A stretch of 64,000 nucleotides of DNA from contig NZ_CP119804.1 of NCBI RefSeq assembly GCF_029338375.1, positions 1,942,955-2,006,954 on the forward strand. The letters run 5' to 3'. Under the pieces are notes generated by a model that searched no databases, was not told the origin of the DNA, and saw only the letters and a list, made by a program, of their open reading frames with translations. The position numbers were made by a program, and so were the translations under genes. Source of the DNA: Halorussus lipolyticus (GTDB lineage Archaea > Halobacteriota > Halobacteria > Halobacteriales > Haladaptataceae). Below, one piece after another: positions 43,526-52,571 of the stretch (its first letter is position 1; each line of letters opens with the position of its first letter).

Positions 43526-43855
43526 TTACTCGGCGGTCTGCCAGTCCTCTTCGAGTTCCTGTTGCTGGGACCCGGACTTTTTGCGCTGGCGAAGCTTTCG
43601 CGCCGCGGCGACGCCTGCGGCAGTCCCGCCGAGGACGAGCGCCCGACGACCGTATCGTCGGATGCGACTCTTGCCGCCCGACTGGTCGGACGCTTCGGAC
43701 TCGTCGGACATCTCGACCATCTCGGCGGCCTCGTCGGTATCGATTTCGGCCTCGATTTTGTCTCCTTCGACCGCTTTTTCTTCGACTGGTTTGCCTTCGA
43801 CTGATTCGACCCGCTTCAGTGCTGGTTTCTCAAGGTTGAGTTCGATTATCGCCAT
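43526..43855 (-). CDS. haloarchaeal hypothetical protein with one TM
   Basis: 109 aa. The N-terminal ~65 residues are charged and acidic (PALKRVESVEGKPVEEKAVE). A basic patch (KSRIRRYGRRAL) leads into one hydrophobic segment (VLGGTAAGVAAARKL) and a charged tail. No domain recognised. A single-pass or amphipathic protein. Confidence 0.55.
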   Translation of the reverse strand: MAIIELNLEKPALKRVESVEGKPVEEKAVEGDKIEAEIDTDEAAEMVEMSDESEASDQSGGKSRIRRYGRRALVLGGTAAGVAAARKLRQRKKSGSQQQELEEDWQTAE

Positions 43856-43965
43856 AGTAATCTCCGTTGGGTCGGTGCGAGTCTCTGCCCCGCCCGACTC
43901 TCTGGGACAAGAAAGGGGTGCGGACCACTTTGTTATGTCGGCCCTGAAAACCGGGTAGGCAGTCG

Positions 43966-45765
43966 CTACTCCTCGCGTCGGAGGCGACCCAGCACGAACT
44001 CTCGGTCGAGTTTAGCGAGGAATGGACCCAACTTCGGGCCTTGGTCGTCGTCGAAGAACAGGCGATAGCCGACCGAGAAGAACTCGCCAATCGGGATGTC
44101 GTGGCGCTTGGCGGTCTCGTAGATTTCGCCCTGAATCTCGTCGGGGTCGTCGTGGCTCTCCACGAACTCCGCGAGTTCGTCCAGCGCGGACTCGGTGTCG
44201 GCGTCGAGGTCCACGTCGGGCATCTCGGTGCGCTTGAGTTCGTAGTCGAACTCGTTGCCGGTCCGGCGCGCCCACTCTCGGGCCTGTTCGACGCGGGACA
44301 GCGCCATCTCGACCGACCACTCGGGGGCGTCATCGGCGACGTGGCCCTCGCGCCGGGCGATTTCTTCCCGAAGCGCGGGGTCGTCGGTCATCCCGAGGAC
44401 CGCTGAGAAGGTGTAGGGCAGGCGGATGCGATTTTGGAAAGTCTCGTCTATCACGTCGTCGTAGGCCTCGCGGTCGGCGTCGGCGACCGGCAGACTGCCG
44501 ACTTCGGGGTCCGAGACGGGGATTCCGTCGGTCTCGAACCGGGCCGAGACGGTGGGTCGGACGACCGGCGGGTAGGCCGCGTCGGCGATTTCGGGGTCGA
44601 TTTCGCCGGACTCCTCGGCGAAATAAGTGCGCTCGAAGGCGTCGAACTCGTCCACGAGTTGGTCCAAGTGTTCGACGCTGAAGTCTCGGGCCTTGCTCGG
44701 GTCCTTGGTGAAGAAGTACCGCAGGACCTCGGGTTCGAGCATTTCGAGCGTGTCTTGGACCATGATGACGTGACCCGACGACGACGAGAACGGTTCGCCG
44801 TCGAGGGTGAACCACTCGTAGGCCATCGGGACCGGTGGCTCGATTTCGAAGACGTTGCGGGCCACGTCGGAACCGCTGGGCCACGAGCCTTCGGCGTGGT
44901 CCTTGCCGAAGGGTTCGTGGTCCACGCCGAGAACGTCCCACTGGGCGGGCCACTCGAAGCGCCACGGGAGTTTGCCCTCGCGGAAGGTGGCGGTGCCCTC
45001 GTGGCCGCACCCCTCGATGGTCTGGTCGCCGGCCTCCATGTCGGTGCAGACGTACTCGACGGTGCCCTCGTCGGGATGGACCGCGGTGACGGTCTCGGTG
45101 ATTTTGCCGCACTCGTCGCAGATGGGGTTGAAGGGGACGTACTCGTCGTCCACCTTGTCTTGATAGTGGCCGAGGACCTCGCGGGCCTCGTCCTGATTGT
45201 CGAGGACGTACCGGGTAGCCTCGTCGAACTCCCCGTCTTCGTAGAGTTCGGTGTTCGAGACCATCTCGACCGGGATACCGAGCAGTTCGGCGCTCCGCTC
45301 GATGAGGTTCGAGAAGTGTTCGCCGTAGGAGTCACAGCACTCGAAGGGGTCGGGGATGTCGGTGTAGGGCTTGCCGAGGTTGCGCCCCAAGGCCCCGGCA
45401 TTGACCTCGCCGAGGTCCACGACGTTGCCATCCAAGTCGGCCAGCTTTCGGGGGAGCTTTCGCAGGGGGTCGCGGTCGTCGGCGGTGAACACCTGTCGGA
45501 CCTCTCTGCCCCGGTTCCGAAGGGCCTCCGCGACGAAGTAGCCCCGGACGATTTCGTTCATGTTTCCGAGGTGCGGGACACCCGAGGGCGAGATGCCGCC
45601 CTTGATGACGATGGGGTCGTCGGGATTGCGGTCCAGAATCTTCTCGGCGACCGACTCGGCCCAGAACGGGTGCGGTTGGGTCCCCTGAAGCACGTAGGGG
45701 TCGTCATCTGCGTGCATCTCGCGGGCGGTCGATTCCGCGTCTTCGGCACTCGCGTCGTCGCTCAT
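43966..45765 (-). CDS. lysS: lysyl-tRNA synthetase, class I
   Basis: 599 aa. HIGH-equivalent GISPSGVPHLGN near residue 62 and KMSKS-equivalent FSSSSGHV near 325. Two zinc-like Cys pairs are in CDECGKI and GCGHEG. The C-terminal helical anticodon domain completes the class I LysRS, the form used by most archaea. Its ATG overlaps the pyrH stop by 4 nt (ATGA), so translation is coupled. Confidence 0.95.
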   Translation of the reverse strand: MSDDASAEDAESTAREMHADDDPYVLQGTQPHPFWAESVAEKILDRNPDDPIVIKGGISPSGVPHLGNMNEIVRGYFVAEALRNRGREVRQVFTADDRDPLRKLPRKLADLDGNVVDLGEVNAGALGRNLGKPYTDIPDPFECCDSYGEHFSNLIERSAELLGIPVEMVSNTELYEDGEFDEATRYVLDNQDEAREVLGHYQDKVDDEYVPFNPICDECGKITETVTAVHPDEGTVEYVCTDMEAGDQTIEGCGHEGTATFREGKLPWRFEWPAQWDVLGVDHEPFGKDHAEGSWPSGSDVARNVFEIEPPVPMAYEWFTLDGEPFSSSSGHVIMVQDTLEMLEPEVLRYFFTKDPSKARDFSVEHLDQLVDEFDAFERTYFAEESGEIDPEIADAAYPPVVRPTVSARFETDGIPVSDPEVGSLPVADADREAYDDVIDETFQNRIRLPYTFSAVLGMTDDPALREEIARREGHVADDAPEWSVEMALSRVEQAREWARRTGNEFDYELKRTEMPDVDLDADTESALDELAEFVESHDDPDEIQGEIYETAKRHDIPIGEFFSVGYRLFFDDDQGPKLGPFLAKLDREFVLGRLRREE

Positions 45766-46490
45766 TCTTCTTCGTCTCGGACCCAGTAGGTCATCTGGTC
45801 GTCCGCGCCCTCCGGCACGATGTCGGTGCCGTCGTGTTCGCCGTACCGGACCGCCTCGGCGATGCGCTCGGGTTCGGTGCCGTCGAGGACGATGGTGCGG
45901 ACGCCCGACCGCTCGATGAGTTTGGCCGCCACGAGGTCCACCGGCGCGGAACTCCCGGCGTTGAGTTCGATGCCCGCGATGACATCTACGAGTTCGCCGG
46001 CGTTGAGGTGGTCGAACTTCGTGGCGTCCTCGACCTCGTTGGGGTCGTCGCTGAAGACGCCGGGGACGCTAGTGGCGTAGACCAGCAGGTCGGCGTTGAC
46101 GTACTCGGCCAGCGCCGCGCTCACGGCGTCGGTGGTCTGGCCCGGCGTGACCCCACCCATGACGGCGATGTCTCCTCGGTGCATCGCCGCGCCCGCGGTC
46201 TCGTAGTCCTCGGGCGGACTCGGCGCGGCCTGCTCGGACAGCGCCGCGATGAGGAGCCGCGCGTTCAGTCGCGTCACGTCGATGCCGATGTCGTCAAGTT
46301 CGATTTCGTTAGCTCCCAAGTCGCGGGCCGCGCCGATGTACTCCCGCGCGACGCCGCCGCCGCCGACGACCGTTCCGATGGTACAACCTTCGCCGGCGAG
46401 GTCCTCGATTACGTCGGCGTGGTCGCGTACGCGTTCGGAGCCGAGGTCCGGAGCGAGTACGCTCCCGCCGATGGAGACGACTACTTTCAT
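45762..46490 (-). CDS. pyrH: UMP kinase
   Basis: 242-aa amino-acid-kinase-fold enzyme phosphorylating UMP to UDP. N-terminal KVVVSIGGSVLAP binds phosphate, VGGGGVAREYIGAAR and DIAVMGGVTPGQTTDAV bind nucleotide, and VPGVFSDDPNEV is the C-terminal signature. ATG at 46488-46490; the open frame further upstream is not coding. First gene of the pyrH-lysS pair. Confidence 0.93.
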   Translation of the reverse strand: MKVVVSIGGSVLAPDLGSERVRDHADVIEDLAGEGCTIGTVVGGGGVAREYIGAARDLGANEIELDDIGIDVTRLNARLLIAALSEQAAPSPPEDYETAGAAMHRGDIAVMGGVTPGQTTDAVSAALAEYVNADLLVYATSVPGVFSDDPNEVEDATKFDHLNAGELVDVIAGIELNAGSSAPVDLVAAKLIERSGVRTIVLDGTEPERIAEAVRYGEHDGTDIVPEGADDQMTYWVRDEEE

Positions 46491-46950
46491 TCTGTGGCCG
46501 AGTAGCCCGGACGCGGCCTTAAGGATTGCCAACTGGCCGGAGCAACGAAGCGGGTTTCCTCGGAGAATCCCCCATTTCGAGTGTGTCTCGGTGCCGAGCG
46601 ACACATTCCAGTCGGGCAACCGGACGGGCACACCATGGTCACGCAGAGAATTAAAAGTACGTGTTAAGAAATCATATAGTAGTTGGAAAGAATTGTATAG
46701 GAATGTCGTATCGGTCACGACGGACTACTCACGACAGACTACTCTACTCTACTACTCACGACAGACTACTCTACTACCCTTTCCGGCGCGCGCGAGTGAC
46801 GCGCGCGAGGGAGTCGGTCGCGGAACGCGACCGACGAGGGTGGGGAGGAGTGAGGCCCGCGGTAACGGTTGCCGTGGCGGTAGACCGCTACGAGTCGTCC
46901 GCTTCGCGGTCACCGAAGGCTACAAGCGCGCCCCGGCCCAAAATCGCGGT
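46491..46950. other. 460-bp intergenic region with tandem repeat and two hairpins
   Basis: This gap separates divergent pyrH and moaE. It contains an AT-rich promoter zone near 46650-46700. A 23-bp direct repeat lies at 46726-46748 and 46753-46775 (period 27). Two strong GC hairpins occur at 46786-46806 and 46813-46835. No gene-like frame is visible. Confidence 0.65.
46786..46835. repeat. two adjacent GC hairpins
   Basis: GCGCGCG (46786-46792) pairs with CGCGCGC (46800-46806) over CGAGTGA. After a 6-nt spacer GTCGGTCGCG (46813-46822) pairs with CGCGACCGAC (46826-46835) over GAA. The layout is like the GAGCGAAGCGA elements, but without the conserved loop. Confidence 0.5.
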
Positions 46951-47748
46951 ATGCACGTACTGAGCGTCGTCGGCCCCGAGACGCCAGCGAGAGCGGTCGC
47001 CGACCGGTTGGCGAACCACCTCGCCGAGGAGGCCCGCGTCGCGGAGATTCACCGGCGCGAGACCAGCGTCGAACCGTCCGACGACCCCGCGGACGCGAGG
47101 TACGAACTTGACGCCGAGGGATGGTCGGCCGCCGGGCGCGACCGGTCGGTCGGCGACCTGCTCGCGGACCTCGCGCCGGAGTACGACTACGCGCTTCTGG
47201 TCGGCTATCCCGAGGCCGACGTGCCCGCGGTGGTCGTCGGCGACGACGACCCGGACGACGCGGAGGTTCTGCTCCGCGCGGAGAGTGCTGGAGACGTGGA
47301 CCCCACCGAGGTCCGGGACCTCCTCGGCGAGACCGACCCCTACGAGACCCTCGAATCGCTCGTGGCCGAGGTCAAGCGGTCCGACGACGCGCCCTACTCC
47401 GGTGCGATTGCGACGTTCACCGGGAGAGTCCGGGCCAAGGACGACGCCGCCGACGACCCCACCGAGTACCTCGAATTCGAGAAGTACGAGGGCGTCGCCG
47501 AACAGCGCATGGACGCCATCAGCGCCGAGTTGGAGGAGCGCGAGGGCGTCTACGACGTGGTGATGCACCACCGAACCGGCGTCATCGAGTACGGCGAGGA
47601 CATCGTGTTCGTCGTCGTGCTGGCGGGGCATCGAGACGAGGCCTTCCGGACCGTCGAGGACGGCATCAATCGACTCAAAGACGAGGTTCCGATATTCAAG
47701 AAGGAGGTCACGACCGACGAACAGTTCTGGGTCCACGAGCGTTCGTAA
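46951..47748 (+). CDS. moaE: molybdopterin synthase catalytic subunit with MobB-like N-domain
   Basis: 265 aa. The C-terminal ~145 residues are MoaE, which transfers sulfur to make molybdopterin: GAIATFTGRVRAKDD, EFEKYEGVAEQRMD, VYDVVMHHRTGVIEYG and the active-site IFKKEVTTDEQFWVHE. Residues 1-115 resemble MobB/adapter P-loop proteins (HVLSVVGPETPARAVADRL) but without an intact GKT loop, so the NTPase site is probably lost. This fusion occurs in other haloarchaea. ATG at 46951. Confidence 0.88.
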   Translation: MHVLSVVGPETPARAVADRLANHLAEEARVAEIHRRETSVEPSDDPADARYELDAEGWSAAGRDRSVGDLLADLAPEYDYALLVGYPEADVPAVVVGDDDPDDAEVLLRAESAGDVDPTEVRDLLGETDPYETLESLVAEVKRSDDAPYSGAIATFTGRVRAKDDAADDPTEYLEFEKYEGVAEQRMDAISAELEEREGVYDVVMHHRTGVIEYGEDIVFVVVLAGHRDEAFRTVEDGINRLKDEVPIFKKEVTTDEQFWVHERS

Positions 47749-48048
47749 CCGTTTATCTCTTTTCGAACCGGGGGTTTCGACAGGTATGTTAATATCTGCC
47801 ATAGGGCTGAAGCCGTGATTCGGCCGCCGATGTCAGTCGCTCGCATGACGTTTCAGAATCGACACAAACTACCAGAAACAAAGACTCAGCGGCCGCTTTA
47901 AACGATAAAAGAGTTGCAGAAAACGTTGTAAAAAGTGACTTTCACCCGATTTTCCGGCTGTGTGCCGGCTCCGCGACCCGAATACTCGGAAAATCACCCT
48001 AACCGACTTCCCTTTATATCATCCCTCGTCCCCTACGTGGAAACGAAG
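47749..48048. other. intergenic region between moaE and the small DUF7123-like gene
   Basis: 300 bp. T-rich stretches just after moaE (GTTTATCTCTTTT, 47752-47764) may terminate it. AT-rich DNA at 47895-47940 precedes a TATA box at 48013-48018. No gene-like frame or RNA recognised. Confidence 0.5.
48013..48018 (+). promoter_or_regulatory. TATA box of the DUF7123-like gene
   Basis: TTTATA ends 30 nt before the ATG at 48049, giving a start site near 48042 and a very short leader. Confidence 0.55.
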
Positions 48049-48300
48049 ATGAGCGCAACTACCCAGCCCTCCGACGCCCCCGAACCGCAGTCCAAGGAAC
48101 AGCGCCTGAAGCAGTTCCTCCGGCGCAAGGCCGAGGACGGGGAGATGTACTTCAAGAGCAAGTTCATCGCGGACGAGGTCGGTCTCTCGTCGAAGGAAAT
48201 CGGCGCGCTGATGGTCAAACTCAAGGATTCGGCCACCGACCTCGAAATCGAGAAGTGGTCGTACACCAGCGCGACCACGTGGCGAGTCTGCTCGGCGTAG
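48049..48300 (+). CDS. DUF7123-like haloarchaeal small protein
   Basis: 83 aa. After a polar N-terminus, KQFLRRKAEDGEMYFKSKFIADEVGLSSKEIGALMVKLKDS has a winged-helix-like helix pattern, ending EIEKWSYTSATTWRV. I recall this as DUF7123 in haloarchaeal annotation, function unknown. The length and TATA position agree with the ATG at 48049. Confidence 0.7.
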   Translation: MSATTQPSDAPEPQSKEQRLKQFLRRKAEDGEMYFKSKFIADEVGLSSKEIGALMVKLKDSATDLEIEKWSYTSATTWRVCSA

Positions 48301-48452
48301 TCGCGCTACGGTCGCCCGCCCCAGTCGAATCGTCGCGTGACGCTGTCCGATTGGTCCCCTTTTCGGACGGTCGTCTTTTCCCTATCCCGATATTCTCCTG
48401 ACAACCAGTCGGAACCACGCTATTTTTCTCTCGCGGTCACGTTGTCCCGGCC

Positions 48453-49547
48453 ATGAATCGGCGCGCGTACCTCCGGACGCTGGCGTCGGCGGGAGTGGTC
48501 GGGACCACGGGGTGTCTGCGAACCGCCGGGAGCGAACCCACGACCACCGCCGACGAGGGTCCCCAGTTCCGCATCGAAACCGTCACGATGGAACTGGAAG
48601 TGCCGTGGGGAACCGCGTTCACCCCCGACGGCGACCTCTATCTCACCGAGCGACCGGGCCGCGTCCAGCGCGTCACCGCCGAGAACAATCGCAAAGAGGA
48701 GGTCGCCGACCTCACCGACGCCGTGGCACCGCGGGGCGAGGGCGGCCTGCTGGGGTTGGCCTTCCACCCCGACGACGCCGACCTCGCGTACACCTACCAG
48801 ACCTACGAGGACGACAGCGGCCTCGCCAACCGGGTCGTTCGCCACCGAGTGTCCGAAGGGTTCGACCGCGAGTCGGTCGTCATCGACGGGATTCCGGCGT
48901 CGTCCATCCACAACGGCGGGCGCATCGCGTTCGGTCCCGACGGCGCGCTCTACGTCACGACCGGCGACGCGAGTCGGAGCGAACTCGCCCAAGACCGGGA
49001 ATCGCTGGCCGGGAAGGTCCTCAGACTGACCCCCGAGGGCGAGGCGCATCCCGACAACCCCTTCGACAGTAGGGTGTTCACCTACGGCCACCGGAACCCG
49101 CAGGGGTTGGCGTGGCGCGACGGGACGCTGTTCGTCACCGAACACGGCCCTGCGACCGACGACGAAATCAACGTCCTCGAAGCGGGGAACAACTACGGGT
49201 GGCCCGAGGTCAAAGGCCAGAGCGAGGCCGACGAGTTCACCGACCCAATCGCGGCCTACACGCCCACCATCGCGCCGGGAAGCGCGGCGTTCTACCGCGG
49301 CCCCATCGACGAGTGGTCGGGCGACTTCTTCTTCGGCACGCTCGCCGGGACCCACCTCCACCGAGTCCGAATCGGCGAGAACGACGAAGTGGTCGAGCAG
49401 GAGCGACTCCTCGACGGGAAGTACGGCCGACTCCGGACCGTCTTCACCGGGCCGGACGACCACCTCTACGTCACGACGAGCAACCGAGATGGCCGGGGGA
49501 CGCCAGCGCCCCAAGACGACCGCGTGCTTCGGATTCAGCCGGCTTGA
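48453..49547 (+). CDS. PQQ-type sugar dehydrogenase family lipoprotein
   Basis: 364 aa. N-terminal RRAYLRTLASAGVVGTTGCL is a twin-arginine signal ending in a lipobox Cys (residue ~20), so it is an anchored extracellular protein. The mature part is a six-bladed soluble GDH/aldose dehydrogenase propeller: GTAFTPDGDLYLTERPG, GEGGLLGLAFHPD, IHNGGRIAFGPDGALYVTTGD with the catalytic His region, and YGHRNPQGLAW. It may oxidise sugars with PQQ; whether the cell makes PQQ is not shown here. Confidence 0.85.
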   Translation: MNRRAYLRTLASAGVVGTTGCLRTAGSEPTTTADEGPQFRIETVTMELEVPWGTAFTPDGDLYLTERPGRVQRVTAENNRKEEVADLTDAVAPRGEGGLLGLAFHPDDADLAYTYQTYEDDSGLANRVVRHRVSEGFDRESVVIDGIPASSIHNGGRIAFGPDGALYVTTGDASRSELAQDRESLAGKVLRLTPEGEAHPDNPFDSRVFTYGHRNPQGLAWRDGTLFVTEHGPATDDEINVLEAGNNYGWPEVKGQSEADEFTDPIAAYTPTIAPGSAAFYRGPIDEWSGDFFFGTLAGTHLHRVRIGENDEVVEQERLLDGKYGRLRTVFTGPDDHLYVTTSNRDGRGTPAPQDDRVLRIQPA

Positions 49548-49550
49548 ACC

Positions 49551-50819
49551 CTATTCACCGCGAATCGCGGTTAGGCTCAGTTCGAGGAGGAAGACGATTC
49601 CACACAGGGCCATCCCCGCGATGGTCAGCAGTTCCGGCAGTTTCACCCACGCCGGGAAGACGAACGCGGCGTAGGCCTCGGCCTGCTTGAGCGTACTCTG
49701 GAGGGTGCCGGTTCTGCGGTACCGACTTTTCAGTTCCGTGCCGGGGACCGTCTCGTGGTCCTCCTCGGGGAGCGAGAGTCGGTCGGCGGTGTAGGGCATC
49801 TGGACGCCCGAGTACGACCAGACGACTCGACCCTGCTCGTTGATTTCCAGCACGCGGTTGTTGAACGTGTCCACGATGAGAGTGTTCCCGTTTGGCAATC
49901 TGTCGGCGTCTCTGGGCCAGTGGAGGAGTCCCCGACCTCCGTACTGCCAGACCATTTCGTTGGTCGTGGCGTTCAATTCGACCACTCGGTCGTTGCCCGA
50001 GTCGGCGACCAGCACCGTCCCGTTCCGGAGTTTGTAGGGGTTGTGCTGTTCGTTCAGGATACTGTGATTGCCGGGTTCGCCCACGACGTTGGTGATGTTC
50101 TTGGTCTCGCGGTCAACTTCGATTACCACGTCGAAGTTCCGGACCGATAGCTGGAAGTTGCCGTTGTCCAACTTGTCGATGTCGTTCATGTGGGTCCAGT
50201 CGGTTTCGCCGCCGGGGTCGGGGTGGCCGCCGTACTCGTCGTAGAACTCGGTGCCCTGCGAGAGGTACTCCTCGGCCTGCCACTCCCAGACGATGCCGCC
50301 CGACTCGTTGACGACGAACGCCCGGTCGTTGCCCATGTCCACGATGGCGGTGTTGCCGTTGTCGAGGCGGTCCACGTCGTGGACCTCGTGGTGGGTGATG
50401 TACTCGTCGTGCCACGAGTACTCCCAGACGACCTCCTTGGTCTCGTAGTCGAGTTCGAGGACTTTGGCCTCGATACACTGGTCGGACTCGATGACGAGGT
50501 GTTCGGCGGGGCACTCGCCGGGCGGGAGTTTGGTCGTCACCGCGACCAGAAAGTTGCCGTCGTCCAACTGCTCGGCGTCGAAGACTCTAGAGTTGGGCGG
50601 GTCGTACTTCCAGACGACCTCGTTGTCCTCGTCCACTTCGAGGAGTTTGCCGTCCAATCCGTAGCTCTGGACGCTGACGAGGGTGTGGCCCTCGTAGGGA
50701 CCCTCGGCAGACGAGGTGGCCGAGGCCCCCTGATTCGCGGCCAACCCCTGCGCGCCGAGGACCAACCCCAGCAGAAGTGCAACCCACGCGAGATACCGCA
50801 TCCGCCGTCGTCGCTCCAT
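49551..50819 (-). CDS. arylsulfotransferase (ASST)-like membrane propeller
   Basis: 422 aa. It has an N-terminal TM or signal (YLAWVALLLGLVLGAQG), an extracellular propeller with repeated NGNTLIVDTFNNRVLEIN-type blades, and a C-terminal TM (LLTIAGMALCGIVFLLEL). The family includes bacterial arylsulfate sulfotransferases; haloarchaeal members occur near glycosylation genes and may modify surface glycans. A catalytic His is plausible in EYITHHEVHD. Met7 is an alternative start. Converges on the PQQ-type gene 3 bp away. Confidence 0.75.
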   Translation of the reverse strand: MERRRRMRYLAWVALLLGLVLGAQGLAANQGASATSSAEGPYEGHTLVSVQSYGLDGKLLEVDEDNEVVWKYDPPNSRVFDAEQLDDGNFLVAVTTKLPPGECPAEHLVIESDQCIEAKVLELDYETKEVVWEYSWHDEYITHHEVHDVDRLDNGNTAIVDMGNDRAFVVNESGGIVWEWQAEEYLSQGTEFYDEYGGHPDPGGETDWTHMNDIDKLDNGNFQLSVRNFDVVIEVDRETKNITNVVGEPGNHSILNEQHNPYKLRNGTVLVADSGNDRVVELNATTNEMVWQYGGRGLLHWPRDADRLPNGNTLIVDTFNNRVLEINEQGRVVWSYSGVQMPYTADRLSLPEEDHETVPGTELKSRYRRTGTLQSTLKQAEAYAAFVFPAWVKLPELLTIAGMALCGIVFLLELSLTAIRGE

Positions 50820-50908
50820 ACAGGTGACTGTCTCCTCGGCGAATTAAGGGTTGCTGGTCTGGGTCGGGCGACAGAAAAGCAAAGTACCATGACACCGTAT
50901 GACATGAT

Positions 50909-51181
50909 ATGGGCGTTTGGGGCTGGATAGTGCTCTACGTGCTCCTGTTCTCCCTGCTCCAGTTGCTCATCTACCGGTACCTCCGGAGCGACGAGGACGC
51001 GCCGCTGTTCCGCTCGACGCCGCCGAATCGGGAGACGGCCGCCATCGAGGAGGTCCGGGACCTCGAAGACCGGCAACGGAGCGACGACCCCGCGGTCGTG
51101 GTGTGTCCGCGGTGCGGCACGGAGAACCAGACGGGGTACACCTACTGTCGGAGTTGCGTGAGTCCGATGACCGCGCGATAG
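50909..51181 (+). CDS. membrane-anchored zinc-ribbon protein
   Basis: 90 aa. One N-terminal TM (WIVLYVLLFSLLQLLIYRYL), a charged linker, and a C-terminal zinc ribbon (VCPRCGTENQTGYTYCRSC) with four Cys. The ribbon faces the cytosol or exterior depending on orientation. This zinc-ribbon-on-a-TM form is common in haloarchaea. Function unknown. Confidence 0.7.
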   Translation: MGVWGWIVLYVLLFSLLQLLIYRYLRSDEDAPLFRSTPPNRETAAIEEVRDLEDRQRSDDPAVVVCPRCGTENQTGYTYCRSCVSPMTAR

Positions 51182-51209
51182 CGGGGGATAGAAAGTTCAC
51201 CAGCGACGG

Positions 51210-52370
51210 TCAGAGGCTGTACTTTAGCTCGTCTACCGGCTTCTCTATCACCTTGAAAACTTCTTTCGCCCGAAACACACGGTTCCGGCTTCGGCCGGTG
51301 ATTTCTTCTAATACGCCATCGTCCTCCAAGCGACCAACCGCCTTATTCGCGGCCTGATAGCTCATGTCAAGTATTTCCTCAGCTTCGTTTACCGTGAGAT
51401 ACGGTTTTGTGAACACTTCTTCTGCGAGTTGCGATACGGAATTTGCTTCGTCTTGATATATGTCCCGGTACTCATCTCGAAGGTCAAGTAGTTCAGATGC
51501 TCTGCTGAACGCCTCTTGGGCCTGTCGAGAAATACCCTTGAGGAAGAAGATTAGCCACGCCTTCCACGCACCATCTCGGCTGACAGCCAACAACCGGTCG
51601 GTGTACTCCTCCCGGTTACGATTGAAATAGGAACTCGGGTACAGATATGGCTCTGGAAGCAACCCGCGTTCGCACATCATAAGCATGATTAGCAACCGTC
51701 CCATTCGCCCGTTTCCGTCCCGGAACGGGTGAACTGTCTCAAACTGATAGTGAACCAATCCGAGGTCCACTAGTGGATGATACGTGCCGCCAGTCTGGAG
51801 ATACGTTTCCAAGTTCTGCATCGCATACGGTACTACGGACGGTGGTGGCGGCACGAACCGGGCATCTTCGCCCCGCCCACCGATATATACCTGTGTATCT
51901 CGAAAGTCACCGGGTTGCTTGTTTTCTCCCCGCACTCCGCTCATGAGCGTGTTGTGGAGAGTGCGGACGAGATTTAGGTCGATACCGTTTTCCATTTCTT
52001 TGATTCCCTGAAAGACGGCTTTGACGTAGTTATGGACCTCCAATAATTCATTTCGGTTTGGCCCATCAGGGTCGTTCCGTCCTGCTTCGTACTCGTAAAC
52101 GTCCGACAATGTTACTCGCGTACCCTCGATTTCCGAAGAAATAACCGCCTCTTTGTAGATGAACGGACTGATGAGCATACTCGGATTTTCGACCCGTCTA
52201 CCGATACCACTCAATTGTCCAACATTTGTCGTCGCTTCTGTGAAAACATCGAATAGTTCTCCTTCAATATCGATTGTCGGAGGGAGCGGAGCAGGCTTGA
52301 ATGCCATTCTCCCATCCGAATTTACTAGCTCACCGGGAGTCGTAGCAGACTGAAACTGCTCTATATCCAT
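51210..52370 (-). CDS. Fic-domain AMP/nucleotidyl-transferase
   Basis: 386 aa. The Fic signature HPFRDGNGRMGR is complete near residue 215. An N-terminal SSEIEGTR motif (residues ~79-86) is the inhibitory helix of class II Fic proteins, which blocks the active site in cis. A C-terminal winged-helix (YLTVNEAEEILDMSYQAANKAVGRLED) may bind DNA or a partner. Fic proteins usually AMPylate targets. GC is lower than in flanks, consistent with transfer. Confidence 0.88.
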   Translation of the reverse strand: MDIEQFQSATTPGELVNSDGRMAFKPAPLPPTIDIEGELFDVFTEATTNVGQLSGIGRRVENPSMLISPFIYKEAVISSEIEGTRVTLSDVYEYEAGRNDPDGPNRNELLEVHNYVKAVFQGIKEMENGIDLNLVRTLHNTLMSGVRGENKQPGDFRDTQVYIGGRGEDARFVPPPPSVVPYAMQNLETYLQTGGTYHPLVDLGLVHYQFETVHPFRDGNGRMGRLLIMLMMCERGLLPEPYLYPSSYFNRNREEYTDRLLAVSRDGAWKAWLIFFLKGISRQAQEAFSRASELLDLRDEYRDIYQDEANSVSQLAEEVFTKPYLTVNEAEEILDMSYQAANKAVGRLEDDGVLEEITGRSRNRVFRAKEVFKVIEKPVDELKYSL

Positions 52371-52571
52371 ACGTCAGGTATGATTCGCCTTCATATTAAA
52401 CTGTTATGCGTATAGCTTGAATAACGCTGGCTATGGCTCTTCCTTATTCAACCGAATAGCAAATATGGTTTAATAAGTGCGCGTGAGAGCGCCAGTATTG
52501 AAGCAAACAGAAGTTCACTTCAACAAGAGTAGCGACAGTCCTTTCTGGATAGCACCCGACCCAACAGTCGA

